Of a DNA stretch of 64,000 nucleotides, positions 1 to 11,256 are shown piece by piece. A program made the position numbers and the translations under genes. This stretch comes from Mycobacterium europaeum (GTDB lineage Bacteria > Actinomycetota > Actinomycetes > Mycobacteriales > Mycobacteriaceae). Below the pieces are notes generated by a model that did no database searches, was not told the DNA's origin, and saw nothing but the letters and a program-made list of their open reading frames with translations. How positions within the stretch are numbered: the first letter of the stretch is position 1; every line of letters begins with the position of its first letter. The stretch is from positions 17,733 through 81,732 of the forward strand of contig NZ_LQOU01000006.1 of the NCBI RefSeq assembly GCF_002102155.1, in the 5' to 3' direction.

Positions 1-2
1 CG

Positions 3-1121
3 AAAACCGCAGGACCGGCGCAAGTCACCATCACGCCCGGCCCGGACGCGCGCGACGTCGATCCGGTCGCGCACGTGATGGTCAAGGCCGACTCGGGGAC
101 GCTCACCGACGTCCGGATGGTCAACGAGAACGGCAAGCAAGTGCAGGGCGTGATGACGCCGGACAACACCGTGTGGAAGCCCACGGTCCCGCTGGGCTAC
201 GCCCGCACCTACACGCTGACGGTCGCCAGTCGCGGCCCCAGCGGCGTTGCTTCGCACCAGGTTTCGTCCTTTTCGACGCTCAAACCGTCGAACCAGACCA
301 AGGTCTCGTTCACCACCACGTCGGAGGCCGCGCTCAAGGACGGCGGGACATACGGTGTCGGGACGGTGGTCGTGGCCCACTTCGACGAGCAGATCGGCGA
401 CCGGGCCGCCGCCGAGCGGCAACTGGCCGTGACCACCGACCCCAAGGTGCAGGGCTCGTGGTTCTGGGTCGACACCCAAACCGCCCACTGGCGGCCGGAG
501 CACTACTACGCCCCCGGCACGACCGTCACCGCCGAGGCCAAGATCTACGGAATCGGCCTGGGCAACGGCCTATTCGGGCAGGACGACACCAAAGTGTCGT
601 TCCGGATCGGCGACGCGCATGTGTCCATCGCCGACGATGCCACCAAACAAGTCAGCGTCTTCAACAACGGCACGTTGATGCGCACGATGCCCACCTCGAT
701 GGGGATGGGCGGCACCGAAAACGTCGGCGGTAAGAGCATTTCGCTGTGGACGCCGCCGGGCATCTATACCGTCCTCGACAAGGGCAACCCCGTCGTCATG
801 GACTCCTCGACGTTCGGCCTGCCCAAGAACTCGCGCCTGGGCTATCGCGAAACCATCAACTACGCCACCCGGATCAGCACCGACGGCATCTACCTGCACG
901 AGCTCGACGCCACGGTGTGGGCGCAGGGGCATCGGGACACCTCGCACGGATGCCTGAACCTCAACGCCGACAACGCGAAGTGGTTCTACGACTTCTCGGT
1001 GCCCGGGGATGTGGTCGAGGTTCGCAACAGCGGTGGCCCGCCGTTGACGCTGGCGCAGAACGGCGACTGGACGCTCAGCTGGGACGACTGGCGCAAAGGC
1101 AGCGCCCTGAAGCCGACCTGA
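3..1121 (+). CDS. L,D-transpeptidase (YkuD), 5' truncated
   Basis: The frame is open to the left edge, so the N-terminus (signal or lipoprotein peptide) lies outside the window. The visible part has an Ig-like region and then a YkuD catalytic domain. The active-site motif HRDTSHGCLN (nt about 940-960) carries the catalytic Cys, and the C-terminal tail is the GDW...W..W type seen in mycobacterial Ldt proteins. The family makes 3-3 cross-links in peptidoglycan outside the membrane. The sequence resembles the LprQ/LdtE or Ldt4 branch more than Ldt2, but I cannot decide between them. It ends 106 bases before furA and is transcribed in the same direction. Confidence 0.9.
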   Translation, partial: KTAGPAQVTITPGPDARDVDPVAHVMVKADSGTLTDVRMVNENGKQVQGVMTPDNTVWKPTVPLGYARTYTLTVASRGPSGVASHQVSSFSTLKPSNQTKVSFTTTSEAALKDGGTYGVGTVVVAHFDEQIGDRAAAERQLAVTTDPKVQGSWFWVDTQTAHWRPEHYYAPGTTVTAEAKIYGIGLGNGLFGQDDTKVSFRIGDAHVSIADDATKQVSVFNNGTLMRTMPTSMGMGGTENVGGKSISLWTPPGIYTVLDKGNPVVMDSSTFGLPKNSRLGYRETINYATRISTDGIYLHELDATVWAQGHRDTSHGCLNLNADNAKWFYDFSVPGDVVEVRNSGGPPLTLAQNGDWTLSWDDWRKGSALKPT

Positions 1122-1191
1122 AGCCAACCTGACGCCGATGTGACGCAGCCCATTCGTCACCTGCATTTGTGGTCTGCTTCACAATAAACTC

Positions 1192-1228
1192 TTGACTCGT
1201 TCCAATTAAGTGCGTCATATTGGTGCGG
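1192..1228 (+). promoter_or_regulatory. furA-katG promoter giving a leaderless transcript
   Basis: A TTGACT -35 box (1192-1197), an 18-base spacer and a CATATT -10 box (1216-1221) place the start point at about 1228, on the first base of the proposed furA GTG codon. There is no Shine-Dalgarno in front of that codon. Known M. tuberculosis and Streptomyces furA messages are leaderless, and FurA represses itself at an AT-rich site touching the -35. A matching AT-rich run lies at about 1180-1192. Confidence 0.75.
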
Positions 1229-1668
1229 TGGCACCGACCGCCGATTACGCGGAACGACTGCGGATGGCCGATCTGCGGGTGACCCGTCCCAGGGTCGCCG
1301 TGCTGGAGGCGGTGGACGCCCACCCGCACGCCGACACCGAGACCATCTTCTCGGCGGTGCGCGTCGGCCTGCCCGACGTCTCCCGCCAGGCCGTCTATGA
1401 CGTCCTCAACGCGTTGAGCACGGTGGGTCTGGTCCGCCGGATCCAGCCCTCCGGGTCGGTCGCCCGCTACGAGTCGCGAGTCGGCGACAACCACCACCAT
1501 GTGGTGTGCCGGTCCTGCGGCGTGATCGCCGACATCGACTGCGCGGTCGGTGCCGCTCCCTGCCTCACCCCGTCCGACGAGAACGAAGTTCTCGACGGTT
1601 TCGTCCTGGACGAGGCCGAGGTCATCTATTGGGGCGTGTGCCCCGACTGTTCGACCGCAGATGCCTAG
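1228..1668 (+). CDS. furA: Fur-family regulator FurA
   Basis: This 146-residue protein has the Fur winged helix, including the VSRQAVYDVLNAL recognition region. The metal-binding half contains the HHHVVCRSCG segment and a second C-x2-C (CPDC) near the end. In mycobacteria FurA represses its own operon and katG and is released by peroxide. I chose the GTG at 1228 because it fits the leaderless promoter and the family's usual N-terminus (short lead, then DYAEQLR-like). An in-frame GTG at 1210 falls on the promoter and is unlikely. katG follows after 34 bases. Confidence 0.92.
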   Translation: MAPTADYAERLRMADLRVTRPRVAVLEAVDAHPHADTETIFSAVRVGLPDVSRQAVYDVLNALSTVGLVRRIQPSGSVARYESRVGDNHHHVVCRSCGVIADIDCAVGAAPCLTPSDENEVLDGFVLDEAEVIYWGVCPDCSTADA

Positions 1669-1690
1669 CTCGCAGCCCAATCACCCCTAA

Positions 1691-3943
<2,253 letters not shown>

Positions 3944-3961
3944 CGCCCGGATACGACGCGA

Positions 3962-3990
3962 CGCCCCGCGGGCCCTCGGCTCGCGGGGCG
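3962..3990 (+). terminator. GC-rich hairpin after katG
   Basis: A perfect 9-base-pair stem (CGCCCCGCG / CGCGGGGCG) with an 11-base loop lies 18 bases after the katG stop and just before the convergent DUF1906 stop. It has no T-run, as is common for mycobacterial hairpin terminators, and could serve both strands. Confidence 0.6.
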
Positions 3991-4012
3991 CCGTGCGCCG
4001 GGTGCGGCTCGC

Positions 4013-4819
4013 TCAGCGCGCGAGGTCCCACTGGCCGAAATCCGGCGCGAGCACGTCGTCGATATCGACGTTGATCCCGCCGAGGAGCGGACTCGGGTTC
4101 GACGGGCTGTTCACCACGGCCTGGTAGAGCACGGCCGCGGGTTCGCGGGCGCCGTGCGACCACGATTTCGTCTGCCACGCCCACCGATGCCCCGCACTGC
4201 TCGAGTTGCCGATGACGCCGTCCCGGATCGCCCACCCGCACGCGTGGGCATGCCCGTAGATGCCGGTGCGTCCCACCCCCAACGCGGAGTTGATCCCCCG
4301 AAACCATTGGACGGCAACGCTGTTCCAGGTGTTCTCGTCGATGTCGTCGTCGACGCTGAAGAAGATCGGCGCCGATGCCGGGCCCCCGGCCGCGCCGTGC
4401 AGTCGCTGGGCCGTCTGGGCATCCGCGACGCCGCCGTCGAAACCGCGGGTGTAATCGGACGGGTCCGGCCAGCCGGGTTTGCCGTACTGGAAATTGCTGA
4501 CGATGTGCAGGCCCGCCGCCCGCAGCGCGTCGGCATACGCGCGGGTGAGCGGTTTCGCCTCGAAGTTGGCCCCCGCCCGCGACTCCGACACGTAGTTCAC
4601 CACGCCGTCATAACCCGCCGACCTGATCTCGTCCGGCGAGATCCTGCGCTCGGCGAAATCGATCAGCCGCATGTCGGCGGCGCGTGCCTTCGGCGCCGCC
4701 GGATTGGCGGCGAGCGCTCCCAAGCCGAGGAAGGCCGGCGCCGCGGCGAATTTCAGCGCGTCGCGTCTCGATACCGATCGCCGCCGGCCGCGTTCGTCTG
4801 ATGCAGCCGAATACTGCAT
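4013..4819 (-). CDS. Tat-exported DUF1906 (glycoside hydrolase-like) protein
   Basis: This 268-residue protein begins with a twin-arginine signal (SRRDALKFAAAPAFLGLGAL, about residues 17-36) and an ARA cleavage region. The rest is a DUF1906 TIM-barrel-like domain with the motifs GYDGVVNYVS, SNFQYGKPG, FFSVDDDID and a terminal FGQWDLAR. It resembles Rv2525c of M. tuberculosis, a Tat-exported protein linked to the cell wall whose enzymatic activity is not settled. It converges on katG. The upstream GMC gene ends 21 bases before it on the same strand, so they may share a transcript. Confidence 0.85.
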   Translation of the reverse strand: MQYSAASDERGRRRSVSRRDALKFAAAPAFLGLGALAANPAAPKARAADMRLIDFAERRISPDEIRSAGYDGVVNYVSESRAGANFEAKPLTRAYADALRAAGLHIVSNFQYGKPGWPDPSDYTRGFDGGVADAQTAQRLHGAAGGPASAPIFFSVDDDIDENTWNSVAVQWFRGINSALGVGRTGIYGHAHACGWAIRDGVIGNSSSAGHRWAWQTKSWSHGAREPAAVLYQAVVNSPSNPSPLLGGINVDIDDVLAPDFGQWDLAR

Positions 4820-4840
4820 CGCGCGATGGTAACAAACAGC

Positions 4841-6394
4841 TCAGAACCGGTGCTCGGCCTCGATGAACCGGGCGGCGCGCTCTCCGATGACGACACAGGG
4901 AGCCATGGTGTTGCCACTGGTGATTCGCGGCATTATCGATGCGTCCGCGATGCGCAGGTTCTCGATGCCGTACACCTTCAGGCGTCCGTCGACGACCGAC
5001 ATGGGATCGCGACCCATCTTCGCCGTCCCCGATTCGTGCCAATAAGTGGTGACCGCGTTGCGCAGATAACCTTCCAGTTCAGTGCCCGAGAGATCACCCG
5101 GCATGACTTCGCGGGCGACGAAGGGCCGGAGTTCGGCGAAATTCCCGATTTCGCGCAGAGTTTCCACGCAGGCGATGGCGGTTTTCAGATCGTCGGGGTC
5201 CGACAGAGCATTTGCTTCGATGCGAATCGGGTCGGCCGGATGAGGCCCCGACAACCGCAGGCGACCGCGGCTTTTGGGGTGCGTCGGCGAGCCGAACAAG
5301 ATCCAACTGTTGGTCGGCAGGCCATATCTCGCGACGTTCTCGGGGGTCGCCTTGGGAAATGGGCCTAAGCAGGCGAAGAGATCGGGGCCCTGAATGTCGG
5401 CCGCCCCCGAGTCCCAGAACATCGTCGCCCCGACCTGGGTGCCGGTCTGCACGGTCTCGGGAAACTCCCACACGCAGTCGAACCCGAAGTGATCCTGAAA
5501 GTTGCGTCCGACTCCGGGCAAATGCTGCCGAACTGTGATTCCGACGCGCCGCAATTCCTCGCTGTCGCCCACGCCGGACTGCATCAGCACCTTGGGCGTG
5601 TGGATCGCGCCCAACGACAACACGACCTCCGCCTCGGCGGCCACCTGATGAGCCGCACCCCCGTGCAGGACTTCGACGCCCGCCGCCCGGCCACCCCGGA
5701 AGACCACGCCGGTGACGAGCGCGTGCGGCAACACCGTCAGGTTCGGCCGCCGCAGCAGCGGGCCGACATAGGTGCGGAACACGGACTCGCGCCTGCCGTT
5801 GCGGCTGCGCAGGTCGGCGATGGCGGCGCCGCGCGCATTTTCCATCAGGCGACCGTTCGGGCTCTGGTAGGTGGGGATGCCGTGACCCCGCGCTGCGTCC
5901 AGCACCGTCGGTGCGAGCGGATGCCTGTCGGATGCCGGCTCGACGAACACCGGTCCGCCCCTGCCCCGATGATCCGGTTCGCCGGTGCCCTGCCAGTCCT
6001 CGATTTGCCGATACAGCTCCAGGACCGGCGCGTACCCCCAGGCCGGCTCGCCTGATTCGGCCGCGAAGTGGTCCCAGTCGCCACGGTGCCCGCGGGCCCA
6101 CACCATCAAATTGATGCTGGACCCGCCGCCCAGCACTTTGCCCATCGAGAACGGGATGGAGCGTCCGTGTAGCCGCGGGTCGGGCTCGGACACGAAACCC
6201 CAGTCGCGGTCGCTCCCCAGATTGGACGGCCATTGGCTCGCCTCGGTCACGCCGGGATGGTCGTCCGAGCCGCCCGCTTCCAGCAGCAGCACCTTTACGT
6301 CGGGATTCTCCGCCAGGCGGGCGGCGACCACTGACCCCGAAGACCCGGCGCCACACACGATGACGTCGTAACGCGGTTCCAAAACAGTACCCAC
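4841..6394 (-). CDS. GMC-family FAD oxidoreductase
   Basis: This 517-residue protein follows the glucose-methanol-choline oxidoreductase plan. It has an N-terminal FAD-binding GAGSSGSVVAARL motif, the signature GKVLGGGSSINLMVWARG, and the C-terminal active site with His in YWHESGTAKMG and Asn in SGNTMAP. The family oxidises alcohols (choline, sterols, polyols) with FAD; the substrate cannot be read from the sequence. The GTG start at 6394 has a GAGGAG Shine-Dalgarno. A palindrome at 6417-6434, just upstream, suggests repression by a TetR-type regulator. Confidence 0.9.
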   Translation of the reverse strand: MGTVLEPRYDVIVCGAGSSGSVVAARLAENPDVKVLLLEAGGSDDHPGVTEASQWPSNLGSDRDWGFVSEPDPRLHGRSIPFSMGKVLGGGSSINLMVWARGHRGDWDHFAAESGEPAWGYAPVLELYRQIEDWQGTGEPDHRGRGGPVFVEPASDRHPLAPTVLDAARGHGIPTYQSPNGRLMENARGAAIADLRSRNGRRESVFRTYVGPLLRRPNLTVLPHALVTGVVFRGGRAAGVEVLHGGAAHQVAAEAEVVLSLGAIHTPKVLMQSGVGDSEELRRVGITVRQHLPGVGRNFQDHFGFDCVWEFPETVQTGTQVGATMFWDSGAADIQGPDLFACLGPFPKATPENVARYGLPTNSWILFGSPTHPKSRGRLRLSGPHPADPIRIEANALSDPDDLKTAIACVETLREIGNFAELRPFVAREVMPGDLSGTELEGYLRNAVTTYWHESGTAKMGRDPMSVVDGRLKVYGIENLRIADASIMPRITSGNTMAPCVVIGERAARFIEAEHRF

Positions 6395-6416
6395 GAGTGC
6401 TCCTCACCTGAAGCTG

Positions 6417-6434
6417 GGTATAGCTTTCTATACC
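6417..6434 (-). promoter_or_regulatory. Dyad operator before the GMC oxidoreductase
   Basis: A perfect inverted repeat GGTATAG-CTTT-CTATACC lies 23 bases upstream of the GTG start of the GMC gene. The form (7-base arms, 4-base spacer, at the promoter of a catabolic oxidoreductase) fits a TetR-type operator. No regulator gene is next to it. Confidence 0.6.
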
Positions 6435-6552
6435 GTGTTGCACGGGTAGGGCAGACCAACGGTTCAATCCGCTTCGGTGCCGGGTGGCATGATCTTTGCG
6501 TGCCGGATTTCCGTCAGAGCGATGACACGGCGGCCGGTGACGTCCGAGCTCG

Positions 6553-6598
6553 TTGCGCTCGATTAGGTAATCGAACTATAGTCTGGACACATGTCCAG
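6553..6598 (+). promoter_or_regulatory. Promoter and operator of the glycosyltransferase cassette
   Basis: A -35-like TTGCGC (6553-6558), an 18-base spacer and a good -10 TATAGT (6577-6582) point at the cassette starting at 6685. Directly after the -10 lies the inverted repeat CTGGACA-CA-TGTCCAG (6583-6598), which would straddle the transcription start and is well placed to block initiation. The leader from there to the first codon is about 95 bases. Confidence 0.6.
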
Positions 6599-6684
6599 TT
6601 TGCTGTCACGGAGTTCGGGAGCCCGTTGACCGCGATGGGTTCGGCGTTGTTCCGCGGTCATTCACCAGCAAAGAAGAGTTGAGT

Positions 6685-7950
6685 ATGCGAATTGCCCTGC
6701 TGTCCTACCGTAGTAAAACCCATTGCGGCGGACAGGGCGTCTACGTGCGCCATCTCAGCCACGGTCTGGTGGAACTCGGTCACGACGTCGAGGTGTTCTC
6801 CGGCCAGCCCTACCCCGACCTGCTCGACCCCCGGGTGCGGCTGACCAAGGTGCCGAGCCTGGATCTCTACCGCGAACCCGACCCGTTCCGCGTGCCGCGG
6901 CCCAGCGAGATCCGCGACTCGATCGACCTGCTGGAACTGCTCACCACGTGGACCGCGGGCTTCCCCGAACCGCGGACATTCACCATGCGCGCCGCGCGGT
7001 TACTGGCCGGCCGGATGGCCGATTTCGATGTCGTCCACGACAACCAGAGCCTGGGCACCGGCCTGCTTCGGATCGCCGCCGCGGGACTGCCGGTGGTGGC
7101 GACCGTGCATCACCCCATCACCCGTGACCGGGTGCTCGATCTGGCCGCTGCGCGGTGGTGGCGAAAACCGTTGGTGCAGCGATGGTATGGGTTCCTGGCG
7201 ATGCAGCAGCAGGTGGCCCGTCAGATCCCGGACCTGCTGACGGTTTCCTCGTCGTCGGCGGCCGACATCGTCAGCGACTTCGGTGTCTCGCCGGAGCAGC
7301 TGCACGTGGTGCCGCTGGGCGTCAACACCGAGCTGTTCAAGCCGGGGTCGCGCCCCCGGCATCGAGGGCGGATCATCGCCATCGCCAGCGCAGATACCCC
7401 GCTCAAGGGTGTGCGCACCCTCCTGCACGCGGCCGCGCGGTTGCGCACGAGTAGGGACCTGGAGCTGCGGCTCGTCGCGAAGGTCGAACCCAACGGCCCG
7501 ACCCACAAACTCATCGCCGAGCTCGGCATCTCCGACATCGTCCACATCACCAGCGGGCTTTCCGACGCCGAGCTTGCCGCGCTGTTCGCGTCGGCCGATG
7601 TCGCCTGCATTCCCTCGCTCTACGAAGGGTTTTCGCTGCCCGCGGTGGAGGCCATGGCCAGTGGCACGCCGATCGTGGCCAGCCGGGTCGGCGCGCTTCC
7701 CGAAGTCCTCGGCACCGACGGCGCGTGCGCCGAGCTGGTACCGCCCGCCGACGTCGATGCGCTCACCCGCGCGCTCGGTGACCTGCTGGATTCACCGGAG
7801 AAGCGACGGAGTCTGGGCAAGGCCGGACGAACCCGCGCGGTCGACGTGTTCAGCTGGGAGGCGGTGGCCGCTCAAACCGTCCGGGTCTACGAGCGGGCGA
7901 TCGCACGCAACGCCGCCCCCGCCGCGGCCGAAGGCCAGGCGCAATGCTGA
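6685..7950 (+). CDS. Glycosyltransferase family 4 (GT-B)
   Basis: This 421-residue retaining-type glycosyltransferase has an N-terminal acceptor domain (GGQGVYVRHLSHGL) and a C-terminal nucleotide-sugar domain with the E-x7-E motif in YEGFSLPAVEAMASG. It has no membrane segment, so it should act in the cytoplasm or at the inner membrane face. I chose ATG 6685 because AAGAAGAG (6671-6678) is well spaced from it, while the in-frame TTG at 6679 abuts that site. Its end overlaps the next gene by 7 bases, so the two are translationally coupled. The acceptor and sugar are unknown. Confidence 0.88.
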   Translation: MRIALLSYRSKTHCGGQGVYVRHLSHGLVELGHDVEVFSGQPYPDLLDPRVRLTKVPSLDLYREPDPFRVPRPSEIRDSIDLLELLTTWTAGFPEPRTFTMRAARLLAGRMADFDVVHDNQSLGTGLLRIAAAGLPVVATVHHPITRDRVLDLAAARWWRKPLVQRWYGFLAMQQQVARQIPDLLTVSSSSAADIVSDFGVSPEQLHVVPLGVNTELFKPGSRPRHRGRIIAIASADTPLKGVRTLLHAAARLRTSRDLELRLVAKVEPNGPTHKLIAELGISDIVHITSGLSDAELAALFASADVACIPSLYEGFSLPAVEAMASGTPIVASRVGALPEVLGTDGACAELVPPADVDALTRALGDLLDSPEKRRSLGKAGRTRAVDVFSWEAVAAQTVRVYERAIARNAAPAAAEGQAQC

Positions 7951-8702
7951 CCGTCGATTTCGACCGGCTACGGATCGGGCCCGCGACCAAGGTCATCGAC
8001 GTCGGGTGTGGGGCGGGCCGGCACGCCTTCGAGGCGTATCGGCGCGGTGCGGACGTTGTTGCATTCGACCGCGATGCGGACGAATTGCGTTCAGTCGACA
8101 CCATTCTGCGCGCGATGGCCGAGGCCGGTGAGGCGCCCGCCGGGGCGTCGGCGACGGCGGTGCTCGGTGACGCGCTGAAATTGCCGTACGCCGACGGGAC
8201 GTTCGACTGCGTGATCGCGTCGGAGATCCTCGAGCACATCTTGCACGACGACGCCGCCATCGCCGAACTGATCAGGGTGCTCAAGGTTGGCGGCACCCTG
8301 GCGGTCAGCGTTCCGCGCTGGCTCCCCGAGCAGGTGTGTTGGCTGCTGTCCGACGAATACCACAGCAACGAGGGCGGCCACGTCCGCATCTACCGCGCCA
8401 GCGAACTGCGCGCCAAGATCCTCGATGGCGGAATGCGATTGACGCACGCTCACCACGCCCACGCGCTGCACTCCCCCTTCTGGTGGCTCAAATGCGCTGT
8501 GGGCGTGTCGAACACCGATCACCGCGCCGTGTCCGCATACCACAAACTCTTGGTGTGGGATCTGATGCAGCGGCCGAAGATAACGCAGCTGGCGGAATCG
8601 CTGCTCAATCCCCTGGTCGGCAAGAGCGTGGCGATGTACTTCGTCAAACAGCCGACCGCCGAGCGCCCAGCGACTGTGGGGTATGCAGTTGCGTCGGTCT
8701 AA
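7944..8702 (+). CDS. Class I SAM-dependent methyltransferase in the glycosyltransferase cassette
   Basis: This 252-residue protein has the SAM motif VIDVGCGAGRHAFEA near its N-terminus, the acidic ribose-binding position (VAFDRD), and a Methyltransf_11-like fold (DCVIASEILEHI, LKVGGTLAVSVP). A C-terminal extension with HAHALHSPFWWLKC probably contacts the acceptor. It overlaps both neighbours, upstream by 7 bases and downstream by 20. Placement directly after a glycosyltransferase suggests O-methylation of a sugar or lipid acceptor, but the substrate is not identified. Confidence 0.85.
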   Translation: MLTVDFDRLRIGPATKVIDVGCGAGRHAFEAYRRGADVVAFDRDADELRSVDTILRAMAEAGEAPAGASATAVLGDALKLPYADGTFDCVIASEILEHILHDDAAIAELIRVLKVGGTLAVSVPRWLPEQVCWLLSDEYHSNEGGHVRIYRASELRAKILDGGMRLTHAHHAHALHSPFWWLKCAVGVSNTDHRAVSAYHKLLVWDLMQRPKITQLAESLLNPLVGKSVAMYFVKQPTAERPATVGYAVASV

Positions 8703-9765
8703 CCCGCCATCGGTCCCGGGTGTCCTGAGCCCGGAGCAATGCCGCCAGACCGCGCTGTCGATCGCAGCCCTCCAAGAATCCTCGGGAGCCATCCCCTGGT
8801 CTGAGGGCGGCCACACCGATCCGTGGGATCACGTCGAGTGCGCCATGGCGCTCACCGTCGCCGGACTGCTGGAACCGGCGCACGCGGCGTTCGAGTGGAG
8901 CCGCCGCACCCAGCGGCCCGACGGCTCCTGGCCCATCCAACTGCGCGCGGGGGTCGTCGAAGACGCCAACAGCGACAGCAACTTCTGCGCCTACATCGCC
9001 ACCGGTGTCTGGCACCACGTGCTCGTCACCGGTGACCGGCGCTTTGCCGCCCAGATGTGGCCGGTCGTGCACAAGGCCATTGACTTCGTCATCGACCTGC
9101 AGGTCGGCTACGGCGAGATCTGTTGGGCCCGAAGCGAAGCCGGTCCCCTGCAGGAAGCGTTGCTGACCGGCTGCGCGAGCGTCTTCCACAGCATCCGGTG
9201 CGCCTTGGCGCTCGCCGCCCTGATCGGTGAACCGCAGCCGGAGTGGGAACTGGCGCTGGGCCGCCTCGGGCACGCGATCGCCGCTCACCCCGAAGCGTTC
9301 ACCGAAAAAGACCGCTACTCGATGGACTGGTATTACCCCATCCTCGGCAGCGCGTTGCGCGGGCCGGAGGCGGCCGCGCGGATCAAACAGCGGTGGGACG
9401 AGTTCGTGGTCGGCGGCCTGGGCATTCGGTGCGTAGTCGACAGGCCCTGGGTCACCGGTGCCGAGACGTGCGAGTTGGTCATGGCGCTCGACGCCATCGG
9501 CCAGCGGTCGGCAGCCCACCGGCAGTTCGGCGCGATGCAGCACTTGCGCGAAGAGGACGGCTCGTACTGGACGGGCCTGGTGTTCGCGGACGGAAAGCGG
9601 TGGCCCGAGGAGCGCACCACGTGGACGGGAGCGGCGATGATCCTCGCCGCCGACGCGCTGTCGGACACCACCGCCGGCGCCGGGATCTTCCGCGGCCACG
9701 GGCTGCCGATGGGCCTGCAAACGGACTTCGACTGCGAATGCGTGGCCGCCGGGCCGGGTCGGTGA
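8683..9765 (+). CDS. Alpha/alpha-toroid protein (prenyltransferase/cyclase- or glycosidase-like)
   Basis: This 360-residue soluble protein is rich in repeated paired helices. It has motifs such as GGHTDPWDHVECAMAL, RRTQRPDGSWPIQL and EDGSYWTGL, the QxxDGSW type of turn found in squalene cyclase and prenyltransferase toroids. Homologues tend to be labelled prenyltransferase, but the paired acidic residues (TDPWDHVE, SMDWYYPI) would also fit an (alpha/alpha)6 carbohydrate-active enzyme. The start at 8683 overlaps the methyltransferase by 20 bases. It is the third gene of the cassette and probably acts on the same glycolipid or glycan. Function is not established. Confidence 0.7.
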   Translation: MQLRRSNPPSVPGVLSPEQCRQTALSIAALQESSGAIPWSEGGHTDPWDHVECAMALTVAGLLEPAHAAFEWSRRTQRPDGSWPIQLRAGVVEDANSDSNFCAYIATGVWHHVLVTGDRRFAAQMWPVVHKAIDFVIDLQVGYGEICWARSEAGPLQEALLTGCASVFHSIRCALALAALIGEPQPEWELALGRLGHAIAAHPEAFTEKDRYSMDWYYPILGSALRGPEAAARIKQRWDEFVVGGLGIRCVVDRPWVTGAETCELVMALDAIGQRSAAHRQFGAMQHLREEDGSYWTGLVFADGKRWPEERTTWTGAAMILAADALSDTTAGAGIFRGHGLPMGLQTDFDCECVAAGPGR

Positions 9766-9774
9766 CCGTCGACT

Positions 9775-10446
<672 letters not shown>

Positions 10447-10560
10447 CTATCGTTCCCGGCGACAGCGCCGGCGCGGTGGTCGTCGTCGCCGCCGCACCAT
10501 CGGGTCTGGCCGCTACACCTAAGCCCAGCGGGGGTGGCGAGACCGCTTTACGATCATGCT

Positions 10561-11232
10561 GTGCTTGCCCGCAGACTCGGTGAAATCGGTTCGGCGGCCG
10601 TCCTGACCGCGGCCGTCGTGGTGTTGCCTGCCGCGGTGCCGTCGTCCGGCATCCCGAGCGCCGCCGCGGCCAGTTGCCCCCCGGTGCAGGTGGTGTTCGC
10701 CCGCGGGCGCATGGAATCGCCGGGACCGGGGGCGCTGGGCAACGCCTTCATCAGTGCGCTGCGATCCAAGGTCAACAAGAACATCGGGGTGTATGCCGTC
10801 AACTATCCGGCCGATACCGAGGTCGCGCAGGGTGCCAACGACATGAGCCGCCATGTTCAGGACATGATCACCAACTGCCCCAACACCCGGCTGGTGCTCG
10901 GCGGCTACTCGCTGGGGGCGGCCGTCACCGACGTCGTGCTCGCGGCACCCATCAGCGCGTTCGGTTTCGACAGCCCCCTGCCGCCCGGCGCCGATCAGCA
11001 CATCGCGGCCGTGGCGTTGTTCGGCAACGGAAGCCAGTGGGTGGGGCCGATCACCAACTTCAGCCCGGTCTACAACGACCGGACCATCGAGTTGTGCCAC
11101 GGCGCCGACCCCATCTGCAACCCGGCCGACCCGAATACCTGGAAAGCGAACTGGCCACAACACCTGGCCGGCGCCTACATCGATGCCGGCATGGCCAACC
11201 AGGCCGCCGATTTCGTCGCCGGCAAGCTCTGA
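10561..11232 (+). CDS. cut2: Secreted cutinase-like esterase (Cut2/CFP25 type)
   Basis: This 223-residue protein has a signal peptide ending near AAAASC. It shows the cutinase triad: Ser117 in GGYSLGA, Asp183 in HGADPICNP and His201 in WPQHLAGAY. Two disulphides are likely (Cys39-Cys106 and Cys179-Cys186). The core segments SALRSKVNKN and ALFGNGSQWVGPITNFSP match my recollection of M. tuberculosis Rv2301 (CFP25). The family hydrolyses lipid esters in the envelope or outside the cell. I chose GTG 10561 because it directly precedes the hydrophobic signal; the frame is open upstream but overlaps the opposite-strand methyltransferase. Confidence 0.88.
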   Translation: MLARRLGEIGSAAVLTAAVVVLPAAVPSSGIPSAAAASCPPVQVVFARGRMESPGPGALGNAFISALRSKVNKNIGVYAVNYPADTEVAQGANDMSRHVQDMITNCPNTRLVLGGYSLGAAVTDVVLAAPISAFGFDSPLPPGADQHIAAVALFGNGSQWVGPITNFSPVYNDRTIELCHGADPICNPADPNTWKANWPQHLAGAYIDAGMANQAADFVAGKL

Positions 11233-11256
11233 CCGACGGCGGCACCGTCGAACTGC

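Noticed and set aside
1139..1160. TGTGAC...GTCAC resembling a CRP site upstream of furA
   Set aside because: The spacing between half-sites is 13 bases instead of 6, so it does not fit the CRP consensus.
5094..6467. A 457-codon frame within the GMC gene
   Set aside because: Same strand, different phase, Arg-rich shadow; the GMC frame carries all family motifs.
6460..6480. GGTTCAATCC resembling a tRNA T-arm
   Set aside because: No acceptor stem, anticodon arm or CCA-compatible end is found around it.
6500..6682. A 60-codon + strand frame before the glycosyltransferase gene
   Set aside because: It covers the promoter and operator at 6553-6598, has a GTG start with no ribosome site, and has no recognisable motif.
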